11,724 nucleotides of DNA from JBEVNX01 sp040507895 (GTDB lineage: Bacteria > Desulfobacterota > Binatia > JACPRU01). The translations under genes were made by a program, and so were the position numbers. Position 1 is the first letter of the stretch; each line of letters starts with the position of its first letter. Positions 1 to 5,943 of the stretch are shown piece after piece. The stretch covers positions 1-11,724 of the forward strand of contig JBEVNX010000102.1 in the NCBI GenBank assembly GCA_040507895.1, in the 5' to 3' direction. The notes beneath the pieces are model-generated. The model had not been told where the DNA came from. It worked only from the letters and a program-made list of their open reading frames with translations, and did no database searches.

Positions 1-304
1 CGAGCAGCCGGCGCGCGGCCGCCAGCGGCAGATCGGCTTGCCCGAGGTGGACGCCGTCGGCGCCGCAGGCGAGCGCGACGTCGATCCGGTCGTTGATCAG
101 CAGGCGGGCGTGGTGGCGTGCCGCGAGGCTCCGACATTCGACGGCAGCGTGGAGAAACGCGGCGGCGCCAGCGCGCTTCCAGCGGAGCTGCAGCAGGCGC
201 GCCCCACCGCGCAGGAGGCCTTCGGCGCGGCATACGACGTCGTGCCGGTCGTCGTCTCCGGCATCGACGATCGCGTACAGGCGCGACGGCAGGGGGCTGG
301 TCAT
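1..304 (-). CDS. thiE: Thiamine phosphate synthase ThiE (N-terminal part, cut by window edge)
   Basis: ThiE joins hydroxymethylpyrimidine pyrophosphate to thiazole phosphate to form thiamine monophosphate in the cytoplasm; it is a TIM-barrel enzyme of about 200-220 residues. Only the first 101 residues lie here. Visible family signatures are the first strand LYAIVDA (9-15), the QLRWK pyrophosphate/substrate motif (39-43), LLINDRIDVAL (68-78) with N71-D72, and GADGVHLGQ (81-89). The ATG at 304-302 overlaps the TGA of the upstream response regulator by 4 bases (ATGA), which fixes the start and points to translational coupling. Thiamine genes are not usual NtrBC neighbours. A TenI-type paralogue without synthase activity is possible, but the intact QLR-K and ND motifs favour a real ThiE. 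The C-terminal phosphate-binding part lies outside the window. Confidence 0.88.
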   Translation of the reverse strand, partial: MTSPLPSRLYAIVDAGDDDRHDVVCRAEGLLRGGARLLQLRWKRAGAAAFLHAAVECRSLAARHHARLLINDRIDVALACGADGVHLGQADLPLAAARRLL

Positions 305-1734
305 TTCTTCGGGGCGATGCCGAGCGCCGTGATCTTCTTCCGCAGCGTGTTGCGGTTGATGCCGAGGATTTGCGCCGCGCGCAGCTGATTGCCGCTCGTG
401 CGCTCGAGGATGAACTCGAGGAGCGGACGTTCCACCCAGGAGAGCGTCAGGGTGTGGAGCTCCCTAGGTGGCACGTCGCCGTGTTGCTGAAGCAGCTCGC
501 GCAGGCGCCGCTTCACGAGATCGTCGAGGACGCCGTCCGCGGTCGATTCGGGCGGCGCCGCGACTTGGCTCGCGAACGGAAAGTCCACGGCGGTGAGCGT
601 CCGGCCGCCGGCCATCACGCAAGCTCGGATCAGCGCGTTCTCGAGCTCCCGGACGTTGCCGGGCCAGGAATGTTCCACGATCAGCGCCTCGGCGTCCGGA
701 GTGAGGCCGCTGATTTGCACTTTCATCTCGCGGTTGATCTTCTGGATGAAGTAGCGAACGAGCTCGGGAATGTCGCCCCGTCGAGCGCGCAGGGGCGGAA
801 CGACGATCGGCACGACGTTCAGCCGGAAGAAGAGATCCTCGCGGAACTTCCCCTTGCGCACCAGGTCGGCGAGATCGCGATTCGTCGCCGACACGATGCG
901 GGCATCGGTACGCGTCGGCTCGCGCGCGCCGAGGCGCACGAACTCGTGTTCCTGCAGCACGCGCAGCAGCTTCGCCTGCAACTCGAGCGGGAGCTCGGAG
1001 ATCTCGTCGAGAAAGAGCGTTCCCTTGTCCGCCACCTCGAACTTGCCGAGCACGCGTTCGATCGCTCCGGTGAACGCGCCTCGTTCGTGTCCGAAGAGCT
1101 CGCTCTCGAGAAGATCGCGGGGAATGGCCGAACAGTTGATCGCCACGAAGGGGCCGCCGCGCCCCGAATGGAAATGGAGCGCGCGCGCGATCAGCTCCTT
1201 ACCCGTGCCGCTCTCCCCCTGCAGCAGCACCGTCGCGTCGCTGCCGGCGACGCGGCCGATCGTCTTGTAGATCTCCTGCATCGCCGGGGCCTTGCCGACG
1301 AGCCCACTCCCCGGGGTGAACTGAGGTCGGATTTCCTCCTTCAGGTTCTCGACCATCAGCGACAGCCGCCGGAGCCCGAGCGCGCGCTCGACGAGCAGTT
1401 GAATCTCTTCGATGTCGAATGGTTTGGTCAGGTAGTCGAACGCGCCCCGCTTCATCGCCTCGATCGCGTTCTGCATCGTGCTCTCGGCGGTTATGACGAG
1501 AAAGGCTACGTCGAGACCTTCGTCGCGCGCGCGTGACAGCAGATCGAGGCCGGAGACGTCGGGAAGACGGATGTCGACGATCGCCAGGTCGAAGCCGCCC
1601 GTCCGCAACGCCGCGAGCGCGGGGAGCCCTTCGGCGAACGGCCGCACGTGGTAGCCGCGCGCCTCGAGCGCGCGTTTCAACACGAAGCGGATGGACTCCT
1701 CGTCTTCGGCGACGAGGATGCGCGATTCGCTCAC
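301..1734 (-). CDS. ntrC: NtrC-family sigma-54-dependent response regulator
   Basis: This 477-residue protein has the full NtrC architecture and normal length (E. coli NtrC is 469). The receiver domain (about 5-118) has the acidic pair E10/D11, phospho-acceptor D54, T82 and K104. The AAA+ domain (about 143-370) has Walker A GESGTGKE (173-180), the sigma-54 contact loop GAFTGA (219-224) and Walker B GTLFLDE (238-244). The C-terminus is a Fis-type helix-turn-helix containing AAQILGINRNTLRKK. It would hydrolyse ATP to open sigma-54 RNA polymerase promoters once phosphorylated by the kinase encoded just upstream. The start is GTG at 1734-1732, overlapping the kinase TGA by 4 bases (GTGA); its own stop overlaps the thiE start. 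The NtrC assignment rests on the fused partner context and HTH type; AtoC, ZraR or another NtrC-class regulator cannot be excluded. Confidence 0.9.
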   Translation of the reverse strand: MSESRILVAEDEESIRFVLKRALEARGYHVRPFAEGLPALAALRTGGFDLAIVDIRLPDVSGLDLLSRARDEGLDVAFLVITAESTMQNAIEAMKRGAFDYLTKPFDIEEIQLLVERALGLRRLSLMVENLKEEIRPQFTPGSGLVGKAPAMQEIYKTIGRVAGSDATVLLQGESGTGKELIARALHFHSGRGGPFVAINCSAIPRDLLESELFGHERGAFTGAIERVLGKFEVADKGTLFLDEISELPLELQAKLLRVLQEHEFVRLGAREPTRTDARIVSATNRDLADLVRKGKFREDLFFRLNVVPIVVPPLRARRGDIPELVRYFIQKINREMKVQISGLTPDAEALIVEHSWPGNVRELENALIRACVMAGGRTLTAVDFPFASQVAAPPESTADGVLDDLVKRRLRELLQQHGDVPPRELHTLTLSWVERPLLEFILERTSGNQLRAAQILGINRNTLRKKITALGIAPKK

Positions 1735-2879
1735 GATCCTGCGGGCTCCTTGTCCCAGGCGGGAAGCATCACCCGGAACAACGTCCGGCCGGGAGCGCTC
1801 TCGAAGCGGATCGAGCCTCCGTGGTCGGTCGCGATCCGCTGGCAGATCGCCAGCCCGAGGCCGGTCCCCTTGGCCTTGGTCGTCACGAAGGGGGAGAAGA
1901 GGTTGGCCTGAACCTCGCGGGGAACGCCGGGGCCGCTGTCCTCGACGTCGACGCGCAGCAGCCGAGTGCGCCCTCTGTCGCGAGATACCCGGGGCGTCAA
2001 GTGGTAGTCGGTCTCGACGCGCGTTGTGATTCGTACCTCTCGCAGGTCGGCAGGCGATGAGGAGACCGCCTGCAGCGCATTTTGCACCAGGTTCAGCACG
2101 AGCTGCGTCAAGGCGTCCGGATCACCCCGAAGCTCCGGCAGGCTCGGGTCGAAGAAGCGCAAGACGCGGACGCTCTGCTCGCGCGCCGCCGTTTCGACGA
2201 GCGCCAAAACGTGATCGATCACGCGGTGGATGTTCACCGCTTGGGGCGTGAAGCGGCCGCGGGGACGAAGCTCGAGCAGTTGAGTGACCAGCTTCGAGAG
2301 CCGGTCGACCTCGCGCAGCACCAGATCGACGTACTCGTGCGCCGTCGGATGCGGGCCGATCTCGCCGGCGAGCAGCTGCACGGCGCCGCGAATACCACCC
2401 AAGGGGTTGCGAACCTCGTGCGCCAGCCCGGCGACGAGCACGCCGAGCTGCGCCAAGCTCTCCACGCGCCGCACGTCGGTCTCGAGGTTTCGTTGGACGG
2501 AGAGGTCCTGGAGGATGAGAGCGGTGCCGGAGCGGCGTGCGCCGGCATCGAAGATGCCCGAAGCGGTGACCCGAACGGGAATCTCTTTCTCCCACAGCCC
2601 CCGGATCGAGCCTTCGGCGGAGACGCTGCGGCGATCGCCGCCCCCCGCCTCCCGCACGAGCTCGCTCACCCAGGGAGATCCCTCGAAGATCTCCGAACAG
2701 TGTCGCCCGCGCGCCGCGCTGATCGAGCACGCCGTGAGTTGCTCGGCCGCCTGGTTCATGGACACGACCCATCCGTCCGCATCGACTCCGATCACGCCTT
2801 CCTCCAGGCTGTCGATGATCTGACTCCAACGGTCCTCCGACGGCGCCGACTCGACGGAGTCAGCCTTCTTCGCGGTCAT
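1731..2879 (-). CDS. ntrB: NtrB-like PAS sensor histidine kinase
   Basis: This 382-residue cytoplasmic kinase has no membrane segment. A PAS domain covers about 17-130. The dimerisation/phosphotransfer domain carries H154 in GLAHEVRNPLGGIRGAVQLL, a sequence especially typical of NtrB/GlnL. The ATPase domain has N267 in the N box, DSGPG (314-318), the F-box region FSPFVTTK (328-335) and GTGLGLA (338-344), so all catalytic boxes are intact. It should phosphorylate the overlapping NtrC-like regulator; in characterised systems NtrB activity is controlled by PII protein according to nitrogen status. No PII gene or glnA lies in the window. The ATG at 2879-2877 has no strong Shine-Dalgarno site, and the gene lies 53 bases after the fmdB-type gene, so cotranscription is likely. 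A related PAS kinase sensing another signal remains possible. Confidence 0.87.
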   Translation of the reverse strand: MTAKKADSVESAPSEDRWSQIIDSLEEGVIGVDADGWVVSMNQAAEQLTACSISAARGRHCSEIFEGSPWVSELVREAGGGDRRSVSAEGSIRGLWEKEIPVRVTASGIFDAGARRSGTALILQDLSVQRNLETDVRRVESLAQLGVLVAGLAHEVRNPLGGIRGAVQLLAGEIGPHPTAHEYVDLVLREVDRLSKLVTQLLELRPRGRFTPQAVNIHRVIDHVLALVETAAREQSVRVLRFFDPSLPELRGDPDALTQLVLNLVQNALQAVSSSPADLREVRITTRVETDYHLTPRVSRDRGRTRLLRVDVEDSGPGVPREVQANLFSPFVTTKAKGTGLGLAICQRIATDHGGSIRFESAPGRTLFRVMLPAWDKEPAGS

Positions 2880-2932
2880 CCGAAGCGACGCTTAACACGC
2901 TCGGAGGGAATAGAAACCCCAGGCGCGCAGCT

Positions 2933-3316
2933 TCAATCCTCGGTCGAGTCGTTCCCGACGTCGCCGGTGGTCAGGTCGCCGCCCTCGTCGTCCGGCGCCT
3001 GACCCGATTCCATCTCGTTGACCATCTCGTCGAACTCCGCACCCCCGAACTCCTCGCCCATCTCCTTGCCCATCTTGCGCATCCAGCGGGCCATGCTGCG
3101 AGGATCGTTCTCGTCGAGGCCGGCGAGTTTCGAGGGATCGGCGAGCGAGTCGAGCCGAGACTCTTCCGAGCGCGCCGTAGCGAATCGCGACAGCAAGCGC
3201 GTGAGACTCGTCGAACCGCAATGCTCGCAGCGCTCGTCCACCTTTTCGCTCACCCGCAACGTGAGGATCGATACCTTTTTGCGGCAGTGGTTGCAGCGAT
3301 ACTCATAGATCGGCAT
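2933..3316 (-). CDS. FmdB-family zinc-ribbon protein with acidic C-terminal tail
   Basis: This 127-residue protein opens with MPIYEYRC, the diagnostic start of the FmdB putative regulatory family, and has two CxxC knuckles (C8/C11 and C30/C33) able to bind one zinc. A helical, methionine-rich and charged stretch follows (about 71-101, including MARWMRKMGKEMGEEFG), then a very acidic tail. The reading frame stays open upstream to 3631, but ATG 3316-3314 is preferred because AAGGAG lies 6 bases ahead and family similarity starts exactly at this methionine. FmdB was named from a formamidase/amidase regulon in Methylophilus; the molecular role is not established for most members, so regulation is an inference. 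It is the first gene of the minus-strand cluster with ntrB/ntrC. At 127 residues it is longer than the roughly 70-110 I recall for the family. Confidence 0.85.
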   Translation of the reverse strand: MPIYEYRCNHCRKKVSILTLRVSEKVDERCEHCGSTSLTRLLSRFATARSEESRLDSLADPSKLAGLDENDPRSMARWMRKMGKEMGEEFGGAEFDEMVNEMESGQAPDDEGGDLTTGDVGNDSTED

Positions 3317-3322
3317 GCCGGG

Positions 3323-3328
3323 CTCCTT
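3323..3328 (-). promoter_or_regulatory. Ribosome binding site of the fmdB-type gene
   Basis: On the minus strand AAGGAG stands 6 bases before ATG 3316-3314. It is a near-consensus Shine-Dalgarno sequence and decides between this start and the longer upstream in-frame extension. Confidence 0.7.
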
Positions 3329-3338
3329 GACGGAGGCG

Positions 3339-3344
3339 ATTATA
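3339..3344 (-). promoter_or_regulatory. Candidate -10 box for the fmdB-ntrBC-thiE cluster
   Basis: A perfect TATAAT is present on the minus strand at 3344-3339. The -35 position falls in a C-rich minus-strand tract (3357-3373) with no TTGACA-like match, and there is no extended TG. If used, transcription would begin about 15-20 bases before the start codon, leaving just room for the ribosome site. The match is good but rests on one hexamer only. Confidence 0.35.
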
Positions 3345-3382
3345 GCGCTGGGTCCGGGCGGGGGGGAGGGGGAGCCCTGAAG

Positions 3383-3411
3383 GTGACACCTCCGACTCGC
3401 TCGGCTAAGAT
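3383..3411 (+). promoter_or_regulatory. Candidate sigma-70-type promoter for the Tat subunit/GMC pair
   Basis: GTGACA (3383-3388) and TAAGAT (3406-3411) are separated by 17 bases and match the -35/-10 consensus at 5/6 and 4/6 positions. It lies in the divergent intergenic region and would start transcription near 3418, giving a leader of roughly 185 bases to GTG 3603 or 70 bases to ATG 3489. No other element was recognised in 3317-3602. Confidence 0.3.
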
Positions 3412-3602
3412 CGCGCATCTCATGCGCTGCCTCGCGCTCCGCGTCTGGGTCGCCCACGGTGTGCCTCGCTCCTGCCGACGGAGAGTTCATGCCGGTACGG
3501 CCCACGGGTCGCGAAGGAGGGCGGCCTGTCTCGCACGCGTCCGAGCGCCCGACCCCGCCGGCCAGTGACGAACGACTTACGGGGAGAGGAGACGCCGCAG
3601 CG

Positions 3603-4190
3603 GTGAAAGAGGCACCCGGCGACGGCCTCACTCGTCTCTTCGAGCGCGAGATCGGCCGCAGGAGCGCACTCGGAGGCGGTGTCTCCGGCGTCCTGCTCCT
3701 CGCCTTCGGGGCTTTGCTGCCGAGCGGCTGTCGAGGCTATCCGCAGCCGCCGGTTCCCCTCAAGTTCTTCTCTCCGGAGGAGTACGCGGTCTTCCAGGCG
3801 ATCGCCATGGCGATTCTCGGCCTCGGCACCGAGTCCGTGGACGTCGCCGCCTCCGTGGACGATCTCGTCTCCCGCATGACGGGCGGCGTCAAACGCGATA
3901 TCCACTGGATGCTGCGGATTTTCGAGCACGGCACCCACCTCTTCGACCTCAAGGGCCGGCGCTTCACCCGCTTGGCGCGCGACGACCAAGAGCAATATCT
4001 GCGAGGCTGGATGGAGAGCTCGCTCGGCGCTCGACGCATGGTCTTTCGTGCGCTCAAGTTGCTGTCCTCACTCGGCTACTACGGCGTGCCCGAGACGTGG
4101 AAGGCGATCCATTACGACGGCCCGTGGCTCGGACGAAGGGCCGTGGAACAGCGGTTCGTGTACGAGAAGCCGGCGCCGCTCGACGCCTGA
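3603..4190 (+). CDS. Gluconate 2-dehydrogenase subunit 3-like small subunit with Tat signal
   Basis: From GTG 3603 this is a 195-residue protein. Its N-terminus looks like a twin-arginine signal: R19-R20 (GRRSALGGG), a hydrophobic run at about 27-39, then LPSGC with C43 as a possible but imperfect lipobox (P at -3). The mature part resembles the gluconate 2-dehydrogenase subunit 3 family, small partners of GMC flavoproteins that carry the export signal; FSPEEYAVFQAIAMAILG is a typical opening. The GMC gene starts 12 bases after its stop, so the two form one unit. The start is uncertain: ATG 3489, with GGAG 5 bases ahead, would add 38 hydrophilic residues. I prefer GTG 3603 because a GGGGAGAGGAG stretch precedes it, third-position GC in the extra segment is only about 68%, below that seen downstream, and RR then sits near the N-terminus. 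The family call is by sequence character and context, not alignment. Confidence 0.72.
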   Translation: MKEAPGDGLTRLFEREIGRRSALGGGVSGVLLLAFGALLPSGCRGYPQPPVPLKFFSPEEYAVFQAIAMAILGLGTESVDVAASVDDLVSRMTGGVKRDIHWMLRIFEHGTHLFDLKGRRFTRLARDDQEQYLRGWMESSLGARRMVFRALKLLSSLGYYGVPETWKAIHYDGPWLGRRAVEQRFVYEKPAPLDA

Positions 4191-4202
4191 CGCGATGCTC
4201 CG

Positions 4203-5714
4203 ATGATCGTCGACAGCTCGAGCATCCGCGGTGACATAGCGCTCGAGGCAGATGTTTGCATCATCGGCTCGGGGGCCGGCGGCTCGGTGGTCGCTGCCGA
4301 GCTCGCCGGCGCCGGAAAGTCGGTTGTGGTGCTCGAGGAGGGGCACTACTGGACGAGCGCGGACTTCACGCAGCGCGAGGAGGAGATGTATCCGCGACTC
4401 TACCGCGAGCGCGGCACGAAGCCGACTGCAGACTATGCAGTGCTCGTGTCGCAGGGACGTGCGGTCGGGGGTTCGACATTGGCGAGCTTCTGTCTCTGCT
4501 TTCGCACTCCGCACCAGATTCTGGCGCACTGGGCGGAGCGGTTCGGGCTTTCCGACCTGTCGCATGAAGCACTCTTCCCCCACTTCGAGCGCGTGGAGCA
4601 GAGGATCCGGGTCTCCGAGATGGGTCCCGCAGATCTCAACGCCAACAACCGCGTGCTGATGCGGGGAGCGGACCGCCTCGGCTTCCGCGGCCGGTTCCTG
4701 CGCCACAACCGCATCGACTGCGTGGGCTGCGGGTATTGCGCGATCGGTTGCGCCTACGATCGCAAGGGCGACGCACTCACTACCTATCTCGCGGCGGCCT
4801 CGAGGGCGGGGGCGCGTATCGTTCCGAACGCGTACGTCGACAAGATACGCCACCAGCGAGGCACCGTCGTCGGCGTGAGCGGGCGGTTCACGCCGTTGCA
4901 AGGCGGAAAGCGGCCGCGTTTCCGTGTCGACGCACCGGTGGTGGTCGTCGCCGCCGGCGCGCTCGAATCGCCGATGCTGTGGTTCCGCTCGGCGCTCCCG
5001 GACCCTTACGGCATCGCCGGGCGAACCCTGCATTTGCATCCCTATGCGGTGATCGCCGGCGTTTTCGACGAGACGATCGCCGCTTGGCAAGGCCCTCCGC
5101 AGAGCTACGTGGTCGACGAGTTCCTCAACTTCGACAAGTCGATCGAAGGCGGCTTTCTGATGATCGCGGCCTCGGCACAGCCCATCGCCGCCGCCGCGTC
5201 GTTCCCGGGTATCGGGCGGGATCACCGGCGGCTCATGGATGGGTACGCTCGCACGGCGGGCATCGCGTTCTTCCTGCACGACCGTAGCAGCGGCCGAATC
5301 TCGGCGGACGCGCGCGGGCAGGCCGTCATCGAGTACCGGCTGAACGACGAGGACAAGCACGACGTGATGGCGGCGATGCGCCGCGCCAGCGAGATCCTCT
5401 TCGCGGCGGGTGCGAAAACGGTCGTGCTGCCTTACAACGATCTCGTCGAGCTTCATCACCGCGCTGACGTGAAGGTCATCGAGGAGCGAGGCATTCTCGC
5501 CAACGATCCGCTGTTCCTCTCGTTCCATCCTCAAGGCACGCTGCCGATGGGCGACGCGAGAACCGCGGTCGTCGACGCGTTCGGGGCGGCCCACCATGCG
5601 AAAGGACTCTATGTGGCCGACGCGAGCGTGTTCCCGACGTCGGTCGCAGTGCCGCCGCAGATCACGGTGATGACGCTCGCCACCCGCACGGCGGAGCACA
5701 TCCTCGGCAGCTGA
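4203..5714 (+). CDS. GMC-family FAD-dependent oxidoreductase/dehydrogenase
   Basis: This 503-residue flavoprotein has the ADP-binding motif GSGAGG (22-27), the GMC loop GRAVGGST after it, and the C-terminal FHPQGTLPMG (H442) and GLYVADASVFPTS segments. Such enzymes oxidise alcohols or sugars with FAD as cofactor. A cysteine cluster CVGCGYCAIGC (C173, C176, C179, C183) has ferredoxin-like CxxCxxCxxxC spacing; similar motifs occur in long-chain alcohol oxidase-type GMC proteins, and FAD-glucose dehydrogenases carry an Fe-S cluster with different spacing. The residue after PTSVAV, normally the second catalytic Asn/His, is P484. There is no signal peptide, so export with the Tat-signal subunit encoded 12 bases upstream is likely. 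No Shine-Dalgarno site is obvious before ATG 4203, which fits coupling. The substrate cannot be told from the sequence, and no cytochrome c subunit follows. Confidence 0.88.
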   Translation: MIVDSSSIRGDIALEADVCIIGSGAGGSVVAAELAGAGKSVVVLEEGHYWTSADFTQREEEMYPRLYRERGTKPTADYAVLVSQGRAVGGSTLASFCLCFRTPHQILAHWAERFGLSDLSHEALFPHFERVEQRIRVSEMGPADLNANNRVLMRGADRLGFRGRFLRHNRIDCVGCGYCAIGCAYDRKGDALTTYLAAASRAGARIVPNAYVDKIRHQRGTVVGVSGRFTPLQGGKRPRFRVDAPVVVVAAGALESPMLWFRSALPDPYGIAGRTLHLHPYAVIAGVFDETIAAWQGPPQSYVVDEFLNFDKSIEGGFLMIAASAQPIAAAASFPGIGRDHRRLMDGYARTAGIAFFLHDRSSGRISADARGQAVIEYRLNDEDKHDVMAAMRRASEILFAAGAKTVVLPYNDLVELHHRADVKVIEERGILANDPLFLSFHPQGTLPMGDARTAVVDAFGAAHHAKGLYVADASVFPTSVAVPPQITVMTLATRTAEHILGS

Positions 5715-5729
5715 TCGGGCGCCTCAGCG

Positions 5730-5743
5730 GCTGCGTACGCAGC
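5730..5743. repeat. Perfect 14-base palindrome in convergent intergenic region
   Basis: GCTGCGTACGCAGC reads the same on both strands and lies 16 bases past the GMC stop. It has no loop and no T-run, so it is a poor intrinsic terminator; it could form a cruciform or bind a dimeric protein. The rest of 5715-5943, between the convergent GMC and spoVR genes, shows a 7-base inverted repeat GCGGAAG/CTTCCGC (5840-5846, 5874-5880) and a GGAACGG direct repeat inside it, but no gene I can support. Confidence 0.4.
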
Positions 5744-5943
5744 GGCCCAGCCACGATGAGCACGATCATTGGTCTCAAACACCCGCGCTTCGGCCTGCTC
5801 CGCTACGCTCTGCGTGCGGATCCTTGAACGATTCCTGAAGCGGAAGGAACGGCCGGAACGGTTCGTCGCGCAACTTCCGCCCGGAGCTTTACGTCGCAGT
5901 TGGCCGGCTAGAGCGCGAGACGGTCGGAAAGCAGGTGCCGGAA

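Noticed and set aside
471..487. TGGCAC followed by TTGC, resembling a sigma-54 promoter
   Set aside because: The spacing is 9 bases instead of 5, and it lies inside the NtrC coding region on the wrong strand for any gene start.
118..1536. 472-codon plus-strand open frame opposite the NtrC-like gene
   Set aside because: The product is Arg/Leu/Glu-rich and low in recognisable motifs; the minus strand carries an unmistakable NtrC. High third-position GC leaves antisense frames open.
3357..3373. G-rich tract in the divergent intergenic region, possible G-quadruplex
   Set aside because: It is essentially two adjacent G runs (about 8 and 5) rather than four spaced runs, so quadruplex formation is not well supported.
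3317..3631. Longer N-terminal version of the FmdB-type protein
   Set aside because: The added 105 residues are Pro/Arg/Ser-rich without family similarity, and AAGGAG directly precedes the internal MPIYEYRC start.
4068..5699. 543-codon minus-strand open frame opposite the GMC gene
   Set aside because: It is dominated by Arg, His, Asp and Val repeats with no family signature, and is a mirror of the GMC codon pattern.
5756..5827. 23-residue plus-strand open frame after the GMC gene
   Set aside because: No ribosome site, no recognisable product and a length expected by chance.
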